Source of the DNA: Torreya grandis
Lineage: Eukaryota > Streptophyta > Pinopsida > Cupressales > Taxaceae
Reading direction: 5' to 3'
DNA: 64,000 bases
Assembly: GCA_037957365.1 (NCBI GenBank)
Contig: JARHVA010000158.1
Location: 211,501 to 275,500, forward strand
The notes under the pieces were generated by a model. That model made no database searches. It saw only the letters and a list, made by a program, of their open reading frames with translations, and was not told the origin of the DNA. The translations under genes and the position numbers were made by a program. Positions 24,640 to 36,439 of the stretch are shown in pieces (the stretch's first letter is position 1; each line of letters starts with the position of its first letter).

Positions 24640-26280
24640 TTCTCAAAAATACTAATAGATTACATGGCATGTATCATGAATAATGTCAGATAAATCCTGT
24701 TGTAACTAATATTTATCCTTAACCATAGTCTCATTTATGTTCACCAAAATTCATGTGAGGACTTCTAGACACATGTTCTTTATAGATAATTTAGGTATGC
24801 TAGAAGAATATGGTTGAGCATGTGAAATATCCTGTGAGGGATAATTAATGTCAAAAACTAGTGTTGAAATGTGATAGAAATAATTTGATCTTTGGGATGA
24901 TGAAGAGTGTAGGGAAGGTTGAGCCTTTGCCTGTGAATGAACCTAGGTATGTGGCTCATAAGGTGATAGTATAGGCCATGGGAAATCATAGAAGTGATAA
25001 TATGGTACTCTACACCTATTTGTGTGATGTGTAGCACATTGATGCCATAGAAAATAAACATCCTCATGTTTAGGTATAGACTCTAGAAAAATCTTAGGAG
25101 GAGGCAGGTTCTTATCAACATATTTTATCTTCTCTAGACAAAGAACATAAATGTACTACTAAATTTTTTAGTAATGATTAGATGTATGTGTGTTCATGAC
25201 ATGAAAATAATAAGGATGTCTATAGTAGAAAATTATGGAGGTTGACTATTTATGATATAGAAAGAACCTGATGAATGTTGATGTACTAATAACCTCTAAT
25301 GTGCATAATAATCCTTGGCCTAATAATCAAAAACCTTATGGAACTCATAATATGGCTCATATACTCATCATGTCATTAGGTGATAAATATCTGGTAAAGG
25401 TAATATGCCATCACCACTAATAGTACTAGTTTAATTAGGTACATGATTAGGATTGGTAACTACATGAGAAGATCTTAATGTGGGTTAGCATAATATGGCT
25501 GACATCTTAGGAGGGAGCATGATGTAAGGATAAAAAAATATTTAAAATTGATATGGTCTTGTCATGACATGATTAGTAATAATTTTTTGAAGAGTATTAG
25601 AAATGAATAGATGAGAATTAGTGTGTCCACTCCATCTCATACCTATGAACATCAAGTGAAGAAGAGATAATGTTAGGTGTAGTATAAGGAGAATGAACTA
25701 AATTAATAGAATTACTACTATGTAAATGAAAATAATGTTGTAAATAAGAATGATATATAAGTACTTATGCATCTTTGGATTGAGAAAATCTAGCTAAGAA
25801 AGGATAATCTAATGAATAGCCATCATCATAATCAGGAGTGTGAAGATTAATAGTGCAAACATCAATGATTTTTTTAATCAAGGAAAAATGAGGAATATAT
25901 TTTAGTCTTTCTTATGGTAGCAATAATCTCATCTATTGGTATTTTATGAGACTGAGGTCATAAGGGAGGTAGTTGAGTAATTATGTGAGAAGGGAGATCT
26001 GAAGTTTTAATTTTCAAATTGATCTCATCAAGTTCATCATCATCAAAATCTAAGAGATTAGGTGGTATATTATCCACAATTTTTGGGTGGCCATTGTAAC
26101 CTATATTAGAGTTGATGATACAATTAAATATTTGAGATTCATGAAAAAATAATGCCAAGTAAAGGTTCAAGGGTGGGTATTTTGAAAACATCATGTTCTT
26201 GGAATTATTTAAAATTCTAAGGGCTTGTGTCTCCTTGAAAGTTATATATATCACTATTGTGAGGGAATTTGACACATTGA
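24640..26280 (-). pseudogene. degraded coding relic of element D (post-protease)
   Basis: On the minus strand, several long partly open frames follow one another. 26275-25958 is 105 codons with an acidic ...DFDDDELDEINL... patch. 25067-24640 is Pro/His/Ser-rich in another frame (...YYHFYDFPWPILSPYEPHT..., ...SQAKAQPSLHSSSSQRSN...). Codon-like structure and orientation match the gag and protease relics upstream, so I treat it as the continuing polyprotein. RT and integrase are not visible. Confidence 0.4.
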
Positions 26281-26488
26281 CATGTTTATGAGGTTATATC
26301 ACTCATGTATTGTGTCCAAGGTTGACTAAGTAAAATATTATGTGATAGCAAGAAATTAAAATCATGACCTTGATATAAATTATAATAGGAAGAACTATGA
26401 TATGAAGTTAAACACAACCTAAGGGAGGCATTCATCTTCTATTTTATCATTGACACATAATTTAGGTAGATTTAATATTTCATTCAAA

Positions 26489-26830
26489 TTACCCAATTAT
26501 TTTAATAAAATCAAGGAAAGCAACATGAGTATCATAACCTTCATCAATCAACGCATGCTTGACTTGGATATCACCAACTTGGACAATAGTGAATAATGAA
26601 GAATCATTCACATGAATCAATATTTTATCAAGAATAATTGAATCAATAAGAAATTTTAGTGAGAGAGAAGTATCTACAAATTCATCAATGTATATATATT
26701 TCCTCAAATTATTGAAAGATGTTATCTTCAAACCCAGACAAGGTGGCTTTTTTTCCCATAGTTGGAGTGAGGGATGTTCATTTTCAATGAGTTTCATTAA
26801 ATGATTAAAATTATGGTGGGAAGTCCTCAT
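26489..26830 (-). pseudogene. possible retropepsin of element D
   Basis: An open run of 113 codons contains VGDIQVKHALIDEGYDTHVA, which resembles the retropepsin core (strand, then ALIDxGS active site) with Ser/Thr-Gly replaced by Glu-Gly. FLDFIKIIG follows, as the helix after the active site does in the family. The rest (ILDKILIHVNDSSLFTIVQ) fits the preceding strands. The match is moderate, and the active Asp is the only surviving catalytic residue. Confidence 0.5.
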
Positions 26831-27279
26831 GATTTATATAAAATTAGTTTTATATGGTAGATGATAAATTTTCATTAAATTATTCCATTCATCATATCTA
26901 GTTAGAATTATATTAGATAAAGGTGTCTAATATTGGAGTGAGTCCATTTAAGGGGGATGGAAGTGAATTTAAATTGATTTTGATAGGTAATATTTGATTA
27001 TAATTTAGTTTATGTGGTTTGGATAAGAGTGTTAGGTTGGGTTGAATTGGGTAATATTGTTAGTTCTTTTAAATATTTGGATTTTTTAGGTGGGAAAAAA
27101 AAAGGTATATTAATTTGGCGTTTTTGAGGTGGGTAACTCAAATTTAAGATAATATAATGATATATAATAATTAAAATTTGTAGAAATAGAAATATAATGA
27201 GTATCCAAAGGTGTCAATTGATGAAACACTTGTGGGAAAGTAGATGGAGTAAGTGGTATTGTTATATTTATTGAAATCA

Positions 27280-28064
27280 TTATTGTATGTTCAATTTATT
27301 TGAAATGTGATGGATAAGTGTCTTGAATAGTGTGAAAATTTGAGAAATTATTATAGTTATAATTTGGATAAGGATGGATGAAAGATACTAATATCCACAT
27401 ATAATTCATATTGACAAAATTTTCATCATTAATTAGATAATTAGGATCAACATAAGTCTTAACAACATTGCAAGTAAGGTTGAGCAGTATTTTATTGATG
27501 ATTAAGAAGGTGATCATTATAATAATGAGATAAGCATTAGCTTGATTAAGGTAATCATGCTTAATTTTGGTTTCATGAGTCTTATATTATACTTCAAAAT
27601 ATTTTTGGTGCTCACAAACTAAGGTTTCATTATTGAAATTAGGACCAAGGATATATTCAATAGTAAAGTTTCTAAGTTGGTGATAAACTTCATGATAATT
27701 ACCCCAGCTTGCATGATACCAAAAAAAATTGTGTGGATCATATAAATGATTGGTAGGGTGAGTAGGGTCAATATCTCATGGTAAAGGCATAGGAAGATGA
27801 TTTTGAATTTCCACGATATAAAATGGTTTGTGAGAATCTACATTTTTCACATGGGAAGATCTAAAACTAGGTTGTTAGAAAGGATTGGTCAAAAGTGGTT
27901 GTGAAAGAGTAACATCATTCAAACCATTTGGTAAGATAGTGTGAATAGTGTATATGGAATCATAGGTATCTATAACACCATTATTGGTAGCATGTTATTT
28001 TTTTAGATTTGATAAGCATTCAAGTTCTGGATGGAGGGTGAGAAGGTTAAAATTGTCTTGTGAG
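27280..28064 (-). pseudogene. C-terminal gag / linker of element D
   Basis: Minus-strand open run 27517-27296 is rich in Tyr, Asn and Pro (...FIHPYPNYNYNNFSNFH...), as expected of the low-complexity end of a plant gag. The surrounding sequence is broken, and no zinc knuckle was found. Confidence 0.4.
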
Positions 28065-28191
28065 AAAATATTAACATTTGTTTTCACCTATAATATCAAA
28101 TTAGGACTCTCTCTCTCTAAAATATTGACATTTGTTTTCACCTGGGACTTCTTCCAAAGATTTTAGAAAGAGAGTCCTAATTCGATATTAT
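28065..28191. repeat. snap-back hairpin insertion with flanking 25-bp direct repeats
   Basis: Arms 28090-28116 and 28165-28191 are inverted copies, 25 of 27 matching (ATAATATC.AATTAGGACTCT), with a loop of about 48 bp. A 25-bp word (AAATATT.ACATTTGTTTTC) occurs at 28065-28089 and again at 28119-28143 inside the loop, differing at one base. The structure interrupts the gag relic of D. It may be a small MITE-like element or a repair-generated snap-back. Confidence 0.7.
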
Positions 28192-28199
28192 AATTAGGA

Positions 28200-29250
28200 T
28201 GGAGAGAATTGGTGAAGATGTGTAAGATATTATATCCTAACATTTTGTGTTCATCTTTATTGGATAAGAATTTCCATATTTTAATAAAAACTTTGGGCCA
28301 TTTTAGATTATGAATGTTTACAGTTGATAAAGTGAGCTAATCTATTTTTAGGAAGATCATTAGTTTGAAATTCCTATGCCAGTGTATTAATTGAATACTC
28401 TAAATTGGATATAGTGTGAGACTTGAGTTGATTATACCAATCCAAATCATCACTTGAAAAGGTTTTATCTAAGATCTTGGTGGAATCCAATATTTATAAA
28501 AAGTTTTGAAGGATTTGAAATAAAATACATGATCAATGGATCCATTATAAGTGATAGTAGGAAAAATACCACTTGTGTCATTATTTTCAATTTGAGGAAC
28601 TAAGGGTTCATTTTTTAAGTGTTTGATAACGTTGTTAAAAAGTAGAGATTGAGGAATAAGGTTACCATGTGCATCTCTAAGGGGGTTGTGGGAATCAAGA
28701 TTTTTCATTCCCCACTGAGTGGGTTGAGGATGATTTTTTAATTTCAAAAGTTGGTTTTGTATTTCCATAATTTAATTTACACTATTAGTTTGAAAATTAG
28801 CCATTTGATTCATGTATTGTAATATAATTTGATTAGTATTAATAGTGGATTGACTAGTATAATTGGCTTAAGATACACTTGTGGTATCATTTACTTGAGT
28901 ATTAATGTGGGCACATTGAGTAGGCCCACTAAAAGAAATACTTGCCATAATAGTCGATATACTAAACAAGGTAAAAGAAGTAGTAGAAAAATTTAAAGGC
29001 ATGGAATAATAAAAATTCATGGAAGAAGAGAAAGTCATGGAATAATTCATATGGTAACTTGCCCCAAGTCTTGTATAAAATACATGCATGGGTCAAGGGA
29101 GAAACTCAATATGAGGTTCCATCATGAGATTGTAGAATACCATGGGATCCTTACCCTGATGTTGAGGGTTTTCATTGAAGAAAAGGATCATTTTGATAGT
29201 GCATTTAATATCATCTCATATTATACAATAGGCATTTTTGGAGGATAATT
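28200..29250 (-). pseudogene. gag of element D (degraded)
   Basis: The amino part (29089-28770) is Ser/Tyr/Met-rich, then runs through NQIILQYMNQMANFQTNS into 28768-28469, open for 99 codons. The end of that run, ITYNGSIDHVFYFKSFKTFY, matches the start of the retrotransposon gag core (family pattern: F.G..D...H...F......Y). After a frame change DLDWYNQLKSHTISNLEYSI follows, the W-Y-L...I hallmark of the same core. Gag would form the particle. Two to four stops and two frame changes break it. The hairpin at 28065-28191 lies just beyond. Confidence 0.7.
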
Positions 29251-29299
29251 AAGAGGATTAATGGTCTTAGAATGAGGTGATCCATAGTTTATAGTTATA

Positions 29300-32118
29300 T
29301 TAGCCACATGAAATTAATTACATCTAAATTTTCTACCAAATTATAAAGAAGGTGAGAATGAGGATGTTTATGGTGGTTAGTGAACTTCATCATATCATTT
29401 TGATTTTGATGTTTAAATTCATCAAAAATTTACATCATGGTGAAAGGTGAAGGTAAAACTAGGAGTAACGAAGCTAATAAAAATTATATTGTTAAAATAA
29501 ATTGGGTCAACCACCTACCAAATTAGGTCAACCAAGGTCAACTTAATTTAGAGCATAGGAAAATAGAAAATCATAAGTTGACTTGAGTCAAGTTAGTCAC
29601 ACATGAAGTTAGAAACAATAATCTAGAAAGATACAAGGTTGACCTAGGTTGATCTAGTTTCCTAAATGATAATCTAGAAACCTACGAAGTCAACCTAGGC
29701 TGATTTAGTTGATTCTAAGAGGTAATAACATAGAGATGGAAACTTATTGGGTTGATATAATTGTATATACTATAAAAATATAAAATAATTAGGCTGATCT
29801 TGGTGGAATTAGTTGGATCTAGAAAAAAATTGACCAAAAACTAGATAATTTAATCTAAAAATAGAGGCAAATAAGAAAAATATAAAAAATAATATTTGAG
29901 TCTATTCGACTTAGTCTGCTCAAACATAGTCAACTAGGTCGATGCTAATCGATCTAGTTGAATCACATAACATATAATTGTTTCAATTTTATTTGACACT
30001 ATCTATAATATGAAAGAGAGATTCAAGAAATAAACAAAAATATAAATGTACAACTAACTAACTATTTAACTAGTTATATGCTCTATAAGGATTTGATTTA
30101 TTTGTAGGATCTAAAATATATTTTTTAGTTTGTTGGATAATGATGGCCCAATGTTATAAGACACTAACTATGGAGTATTATACCTTTCCCATAACCTATT
30201 AAACCCATTTTAAAGGGTAATATAGAAGTAACTTATTCATGTTAATCACTAACTAATGCAATACAAGATCAAATAGATGGTTGGATTCCTAATGTTCAAT
30301 ACAAATAAAAATCCTAGGTTTTTGCTAAATATCATGAGGTACATGGAAACTAAATATAGTTTTTATCTCTATACTATGGCTATGAGTATTAGGGAAAGCC
30401 CCTCATGTAATGATATCTATAAATCATAAACAAGGACTATAAATATATTATCATGTAGCCTTCACAATATTAGCTAAATAATTTCAAAACTATCAATACA
30501 TAGTTTATAGGGAAACCAAGATAAAGTGAAAATAAAGGAAAAAATTAAATGGCATAAACTAATTTGTAAGTTCAAAAATTAAATAAACAAACAATCAACT
30601 CTTTTCAAAGTAAAAGTTATATTAATTACTACGAAGAGAAATTAAATTGGCTTACTTATGTGGAAAGTGAAACATAGAGAACAAGGTTGGCCATGGTTGA
30701 TCTAGTTGAGCAAATGAAATATAAAAAGGTTAACATTGATTTATATAGTCTATTGTAAAAATAGGCCAAAAAACTAGGTCAATTAAGGTTGACTTAGTTT
30801 GTTGGTAAGACACGTAGACACAACTAAATTGGCCTAGTCAAATTAATTGACTATGAGATGCAGTGTTAGTATAACTAAAAATCTAGAAAGAACATAATGG
30901 AAATTTGAAATAGTAATTAATTTTATTAAAAATAAAAAATTGAAATAATTAACAAAAAAAAGTAATGAGTTGGTTATACTAGGTTGACAAGGTCAACTTA
31001 GTTGGTTAAGTATGAAAGTTATAAGTTTGATCACTGAAACTGGATCATCCTAGATTATTTTAGTTCTATAAAGGCAAAAACTTGAAAAAAAATTAGAGAT
31101 TAAATAGGGTATACTATGTTAGACTTAGTATGCAGAGAGTTAAAGACTAAAAATAGTGAAATAAGACAAGGTTGACTTTTGGTTTCCTGGTTTGCTAAAA
31201 TAGAAAATAAAAAATTACATAAATGAGGTAGGTCAACCTGTGTAACCTAGTTAAATATGGATGAGAATTAGAAATAATATAATATAAATGGGTCGACTTG
31301 TGTGACCTAGTTGACTATGTAATTAAATTTTCAAACAAAGAATAAAATTGGGTCAACTAGCATGAACTAGTTGATTATAAATGAAAATATACAAAAAAAA
31401 AAAAAAAAATTGGGTTAACTAGTGCAACCTAGTTGACTATAAATGAAAATTTACAAATATAAAACATAAATGGGTCAACTAGCATGACCTAGTTTATTGT
31501 AAATGAAAATCTACAAATAAAGAACAAAATTGGGTTGACTAGAATGACCCAATTGAATTTAAATGAAAATTTTGAAATGTAAGGGTTAGATTCACGACAA
31601 GTTCATAAGAATGTATGCAAAAAATTAAAATAGGTATATAACATGGTTTCTTATTAAATAAAATAATAGATAAGGTAATAAGTTAACATCTATTATGATA
31701 CTTTGTATATCATGAGGATGATGAAATTAGATCCACCAAACCTAATTAAGGGATCACTTATCACATAACACTAAAGGAGAGGGTTCCAAATCTTATAAGA
31801 AAATAATATCATGTAATAACACAACTAGGTATTTTAATACATTAAATTAAATTTAATATAGTATTATTAAATCTTATAACATAAAGAGGGGTAGTTTAAA
31901 ACAAACAAGTGATCATTGTAGGTAAATAGGGGCCTAGATCACCTAAGGTGGAAGATGGAAAGCTGAGAAAAATCTATAGATACACAAAATTTAAGTGTTG
32001 AGGTAATCTGTGAAAGGACTTATACATTCAAACCTATTACTTTATGCAATATCTATCTATTAAATAAAATAACAAAAGTTAGAGATACTTACCTTTGAGT
32101 GAAATTATCGATTCTCAA
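29300..32118 (-). other. long leader of element D packed with GGTCAAC/GTTGACC motifs
   Basis: No coding frame is seen in about 2.8 kb. The motif GGTCAAC or its complement GTTGACC, often as a near-palindrome around CCTAGG or CATGG, recurs near 29505, 29525, 29640, 29690, 30778, 30990, 31170, 31228, 31291, 31351, 31472 and 31532. Position between a putative LTR and gag suggests 5' untranslated leader. A consensus 5' splice site (AAAG/GTAAGT, minus strand, GTAAGT at 32087-32092) lies at its start, so a leader intron is possible. Confidence 0.45.
31228..31580. repeat. 60-62 bp tandem repeat, six copies
   Basis: Copies begin at about 31228, 31290, 31350, 31412, 31472 and 31532. Each starts GGGT(C/T)(A/G)ACTAG, continues with GACCTAGTTGA and ends in an A-rich AAATGAAAAT.TACAAA segment; one copy carries an A17 run. 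Copies differ mainly by transitions. Confidence 0.85.
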
Positions 32119-32141
32119 TCTCCCCCTTGGCCAATGGTGCT
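32119..32141 (-). other. possible primer binding site of element D
   Basis: The minus strand reads TTGGCCAAGGGGGAGATTGAG directly after ...AAAGCACCA, a CA-type LTR end. It has the TTGG start and G-rich body of plant primer sites but does not match one I can name. It could alternatively be a polypurine tract. Confidence 0.3.
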
Positions 32142-32144
32142 TTG

Positions 32145-32745
32145 CAAGATATTTTTATGGATTTTTAAGGATAAAATTAGTTGAAATTAGCTCTCAGCTA
32201 AAATATTCCTACAATTCATCCAAGTCAAACCCTAAGAAATGGCTCCTTCAAATGCATATGTAGTATAATTATGAGTTGTAATAATGTGAAAATGAATGTC
32301 ACTCTCTATTGGATTGAAGTTAAAAACTACATTTATATCAATGATTAAGTTCTAACCCTTCAATATTTTTAGGTGAAAAAATCATACCACCATACCTACT
32401 TTTGAAAAAATTATTCTTAGGCCTAAAACTAGGTCAACCTAGATCCATAACCTGCACCATAAATTTTTCAAGTGGGTCGACCATGGATGACCTAGTAGTA
32501 AAAATGGGTATTTAATTAGTTAGGGGATATTTTAGAAGATAATTTCCTAGGTAATTAGATAAACATGATTTTTTTTCTTGGGGATTTGGATAAGTGGGAT
32601 TTGTAATGGGTTTAGGTATGATAGAGTTAATGAATAATCTTACAAAGAACCAATGATATACCCACCCCTCTCATGGTGCACCCTTTAAGGCATGCACTTA
32701 GAGAGATTAAAACTTGGTAGGTTATTGTAATAGAGAAAGTGTCAG
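32145..32745 (-). mobile_element. putative 5' LTR of element D
   Basis: On the minus strand the recognisable RNase H tail of element C fades near 32770. At 32745 a TGACAC start follows, with a TATAAAT at 32331-32337, a leader containing a TTAGGGTTT word, and a CACCA end at 32145. GGTCAAC motifs like those of the leader occur near 32440-32490. The partner LTR was not found, so both limits are tentative. Confidence 0.35.
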
Positions 32746-32769
32746 TAAATGAAAAAAATTAAAAATATT

Positions 32770-33720
32770 GTGTGTATACAACTATCATTAATATCAAATG
32801 GGATTAGGGATGCAACACTAGCCATGGCATCATAATTCAATTATCTTTAATAGGAATGTTCTCAATGGAGAGATAAAATATTATATCGTGAGGTGTTAGG
32901 CCATGTATTTATAAGGGATTACCTTGCCTTCATTAGTTTTAAAGATATTTAGAACTTGATTTATGATAAGTTATGAAATTACATATAACGTAAAGATTTA
33001 ATATGTAGTGTTTGTTCTATTAATAAGCCTAATATTAGGGTTTCACATTTCACTATGTTATTTATGCATGAAAACCCCAATCAAAAAATAAAAGTCATGT
33101 GTTCACCTTATGGAGTAACAAACACAATCCTAGTCCTATCACTTGTAGCACATTTATATCCATCAAAACTTATGGTCCACACATCATTATCGATATTATA
33201 ATAAGTGAATTCATCTACAAATTTGGTAGTAGTGGGTAATGGATCATGTAACGGGGAAATAATTAATTGATCTAAGATATATTTCCTTTTAATATACTTT
33301 TTTGAGATAAAATTTAAATCAAACTTGAGAAGAATCATTACCCACTTTGTTATATGCCCTAATGGATATTTGACATAGGATATTTAAGTGGGTCAACTTT
33401 AGTGATGACAAGAATCTCATTATGAAGTAAATAATGTCATAGTTTTTGTGTGGAAAAAATAAGAGCTAAACATAGAATTTGGATAATAGTATAATTTTTC
33501 TCATAATCAAAAAGTATGAAACTAATGTACCAAATGGCATGTTCATAATTTTTGTCTTCATATTGCACAAGAAAATGACCCAAAACATGATCATTAGCCA
33601 ATATGTATAATAAGAGAGGTTGATTAGGAATGGGAGGCATAATTATAAGTGAGTTTGGAATTTATTCTTTAATTTAATCAAAATTTCTTGACAAGATTTG
33701 TCCCATTCAAATTTGGTATC
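32770..33720 (-). pseudogene. RNase H of element C (degraded, 3' truncated)
   Basis: After the RT thumb comes MPPIPNQPLLLYILANDHVL, then YEHAIWYISFILFDYEKNYT and ALIFSTQKL: the first, Ty3-type RNase H. A linker follows with ILDQLIISPLHDPLP, WTISFDGYKCATSDRTRIVF, GFSCINNIVKCETLILGL and, near 32800, DAMASVASLIPFD. These match a second RNase H-like module in which FDG, AEYEAL and DALA-type motifs are standard. The Glu of AEYE is changed to Lys-Cys. The frame stops matching near 32770, where the putative LTR of D begins. Integrase is absent. Confidence 0.85.
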
Positions 33721-34620
33721 TTTCTTGAATAACCTTGTAAAATTTTATGGTTTATCTACTAATTAGGCCACAAAATGTTTGATAGATTTAATGCAACATT
33801 GTAATCATCAAAGTTGATTTAAATTAGTTGGTCATGGCACATCTAATATAGCTTTAAATTTATTGGGGTCAACTTCAATACCTCTTTGGTAAATGATAAA
33901 TCCCAAAAATTGTCCTGAAGATACTCTAAAAATATAATTTTTCATATTTTAAATAGATATTATATTTCCTTATTTTTTTAAATATTTGTCGTAGATAAAT
34001 AATATGGTCCTATTGATGTTTTGATTTGGATAATGAATAGTCGACATAATCTTCAATTATTTTATGGGTATAATTATGGAAAATATGTTACATATCTTAT
34101 TGATAAGTTCCTACATTTTTTAATCCAAAAGGCATGATTGTATAACAAAATACTCTCCATGGTGTAATGAATGATGTCTTTTCTTGAACATTTGGATTTA
34201 TCTTGATTTGGTTATATCCATAAATGATAACATTTCATATCATGTAGTTTAATCCATAATAATATTTATGTTGGGTAAGAGAAAATCATCTTTAGGACAA
34301 GCCTTTTTAAATTATAGTAATCTATACAACATTGAATATCTCCATTAGGATTTGTCACTAGACTAATATTAGAAACCCATTTAGGATAATCAATATCTCA
34401 AATGAATTGAGCATCCAAAAGTATTTGTATTTCATATTTTAATAATATAGATACTTTAGGGTGCACTTTCCTTATAATTTTATTGACTAGTTTGACATCT
34501 ACATATAATATAATATTAAGCATTTCCACTATTGGGTAAATTATAGGCATGTCTTTATATACCCATGCAAATAATATAATCATGTAAAGTTTTTTGAAGA
34601 GATTTGCCTTCATCATATTT
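33721..34620 (-). pseudogene. reverse transcriptase of element C (degraded)
   Basis: Motifs in order on the minus strand: FAWVYKDMPIIYPIV and KVHPKVSILLKYEIQILLDA (start of RT), DIDYPKWVSNISLV, PNGDIQCCIDYYNLKRL, MPFGLKNVGTYQ, IEDYVDYSLSKSK, GQFLGFIIYQRGIEVDPNKF. The YVDD active site now reads YVDY, so the second catalytic Asp is lost. The first Asp region (DGYNQ-type) is frame-broken. This is an RT of the Ty3/gypsy class and not the same subfamily as B, judging from the different spacing and thumb. Confidence 0.92.
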
Positions 34621-35089
34621 TATCATGTCTACTAAAAATACTGGTTCAAGATCTTTATCAATTCTAAAATTAAATTAAATTATTTCCTCATTAAGCAATG
34701 TTGAATAATAATCCACACATGGTGTTGTGGGAATAATATTGGTGCCATTTAGATGTAGTTGCTTTTGATCAATAGTATCATCACTTTCACAAAAATATGC
34801 ATGTGCATTTTTTTATGTAGAAATATTTTATTGTGGTGAAAGGAAGGAATATCCTCATAAGCACCTAAATATTCTAAAAGAGACTCATTGTTTAAAAATT
34901 TATCTAGTGTCAATATTTCAAGAAAAATTATGTTATTGATGAGTTTAAAATATACTAATGACAATTGTGAAACATAGTTGAATTAATTATTATGTTAAAA
35001 TCACATGTGTAACAAGTATGAACTTGGGAGGTTATTTGACTTGATTTAGTCTATGAGAGGTGGACTTACCATTATACTCAAGACTGGTT
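34621..35089 (-). pseudogene. protease-RT linker of element C
   Basis: The minus-strand run 34964-34749 is open for 71 codons with no named domain (...DKFLNNESLLEYLGAYEDIP...). It sits between the G-patch and RT and is probably the variable linker of the polyprotein. Confidence 0.5.
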
Positions 35090-35170
35090 TGCGCTTCATT
35101 ATAAAAGTAATAATAGGATCGATAATACCTCAGGAATGTTTTCCCAATCCATATCCAATAGTGTAATTTT
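35090..35170 (-). pseudogene. G-patch motif in protease-RT linker of element C
   Basis: The minus strand reads YTIGYGLGKHS then a stop and GI, matching the glycine-rich G-patch (family form: MGY.PG.GLGK...GI). Such a motif lies between protease and RT in many plant Ty3/gypsy polyproteins and is thought to bind nucleic acid. Confidence 0.6.
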
Positions 35171-35690
35171 TTTTTAAGTATTTAAATCTAATACCATACT
35201 GATTGAAATTTATTGTCAGATTAACTGAATTTGGAATTAATAGGGGTAAATCTATGGGTGAAGTAAATGTTTTAATTTCAAGGGAATAAGGTTGCATATA
35301 TGAAATATAAATATCCATAAGATATACTATTTAAAAATATTTGAAAGGGCCTTCATCCAAAGGAAACATATATATCTAACCTTGAAATTTTAACTTAAGG
35401 CATGCATGTAATTTATAATGGATGGCATTCATGTCATGAATCCAAGGTTAGCCTAATAAAACATTACAATTAAGATCATTAGGCATAACTTCATAAAATA
35501 GTGTAAGAGTACATGGGCCCAATGTAATATGCAATGTAATTTTCTCAAGTACTTGGCATGGAATTTTGTCAAATCCATGAATTTTCATACTTGAATGATT
35601 TATATCCTTTCCCATTATGCTAATAAAAATTAGGAAAGAGATGTTATTGTTGACCATTTTTGGTCACCATGGAAGAACAACTTTTAGTTC
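35171..35690 (-). pseudogene. retropepsin of element C (degraded, 5' truncated)
   Basis: Open run 35657-35448 starts VNNNISFLIFISIMG, just after where the active-site Asp-Ser-Gly should be. It continues with MKIHGFDKIPCQVLEKITL, LHITLGPCTLTLFYEVMP and NVLLG. After one stop comes PWIHDMNAIHYKLHACLK, the conserved LLGRPWIH end of retropepsin with Arg replaced by a stop. The active site itself is missing where the LTR of E appears to begin (about 35.70 kb). It is followed by 35318-35130, open for 62 codons. Confidence 0.88.
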
Positions 35691-36439
35691 AAAGCTTTAA
35701 GTTTAACAGGGAATGTTTTTTAAATTATAGCTAAGTTTAGGAAAAATGGATGTCTTTAGACTTATCCTATTTTCAAAGAGGTTGACCTTAAAAAAAAATT
35801 CAAATGAGGAGTCAAAGTTTTTTTTTAGAATGGAAGTTTGGAACTTTTGTCTGAACAAAAGTTTTGAGGTTTTTGAATTTTTTAGTCTTCAGGTTTTATA
35901 TATTATAACTAGTCAAAAATTATACACAAAATGTTTTGCAAAGGATTTGGGTATTTATAAAAATTATTTGGATAAAATCATAAATAAGGATCCAAATAAG
36001 TCTTCATGAGGATCGGATAAATACTTTGGTCTTCATAAAAAGTGTTACAAAGATAAGTCAAAACTTTTGTTCCACACAAAAATACCAAAGACCAAACACC
36101 TAAAAAAGAATTTGTTTAAGGTTTTAAGTATTTAGAGAGGGTGTTTGTAATAAATTCCAAAATATATGTCAAATACAAAGTGTGAGCAAAAATTCTAAAC
36201 ACCAATTTTCATAGTTGTTCTCCACATAAAAAATGAAGGCCAAAAGAGTCAGAACTTTGATGTAAACAAAATTTTAGAAGGTAAGGCCAAGTAGAAGTCA
36301 TGAAGAAGAAATTATTTTAGACTTATAAATTTATTTAAATTTATCAAAATATATGTGTTAGAATTCTTTAGTCCCAAGCCTATTTAAAAAGTCCTTTTAG
36401 ACTTAGTCCTTTCAGCAATATTCTATGCAAGTGGGTACG

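Noticed and set aside
29300..32118. GGTCAAC field considered as a CRISPR-like or satellite array
   Set aside because: Spacing is irregular outside the six-unit array and there are no unique spacers; a retroelement leader explains it better.
35746..36009. Plus-strand ORF of 87 codons rich in Phe/Lys
   Set aside because: It lies at the start of the LTR of E with no motif and no continuation; probably chance.
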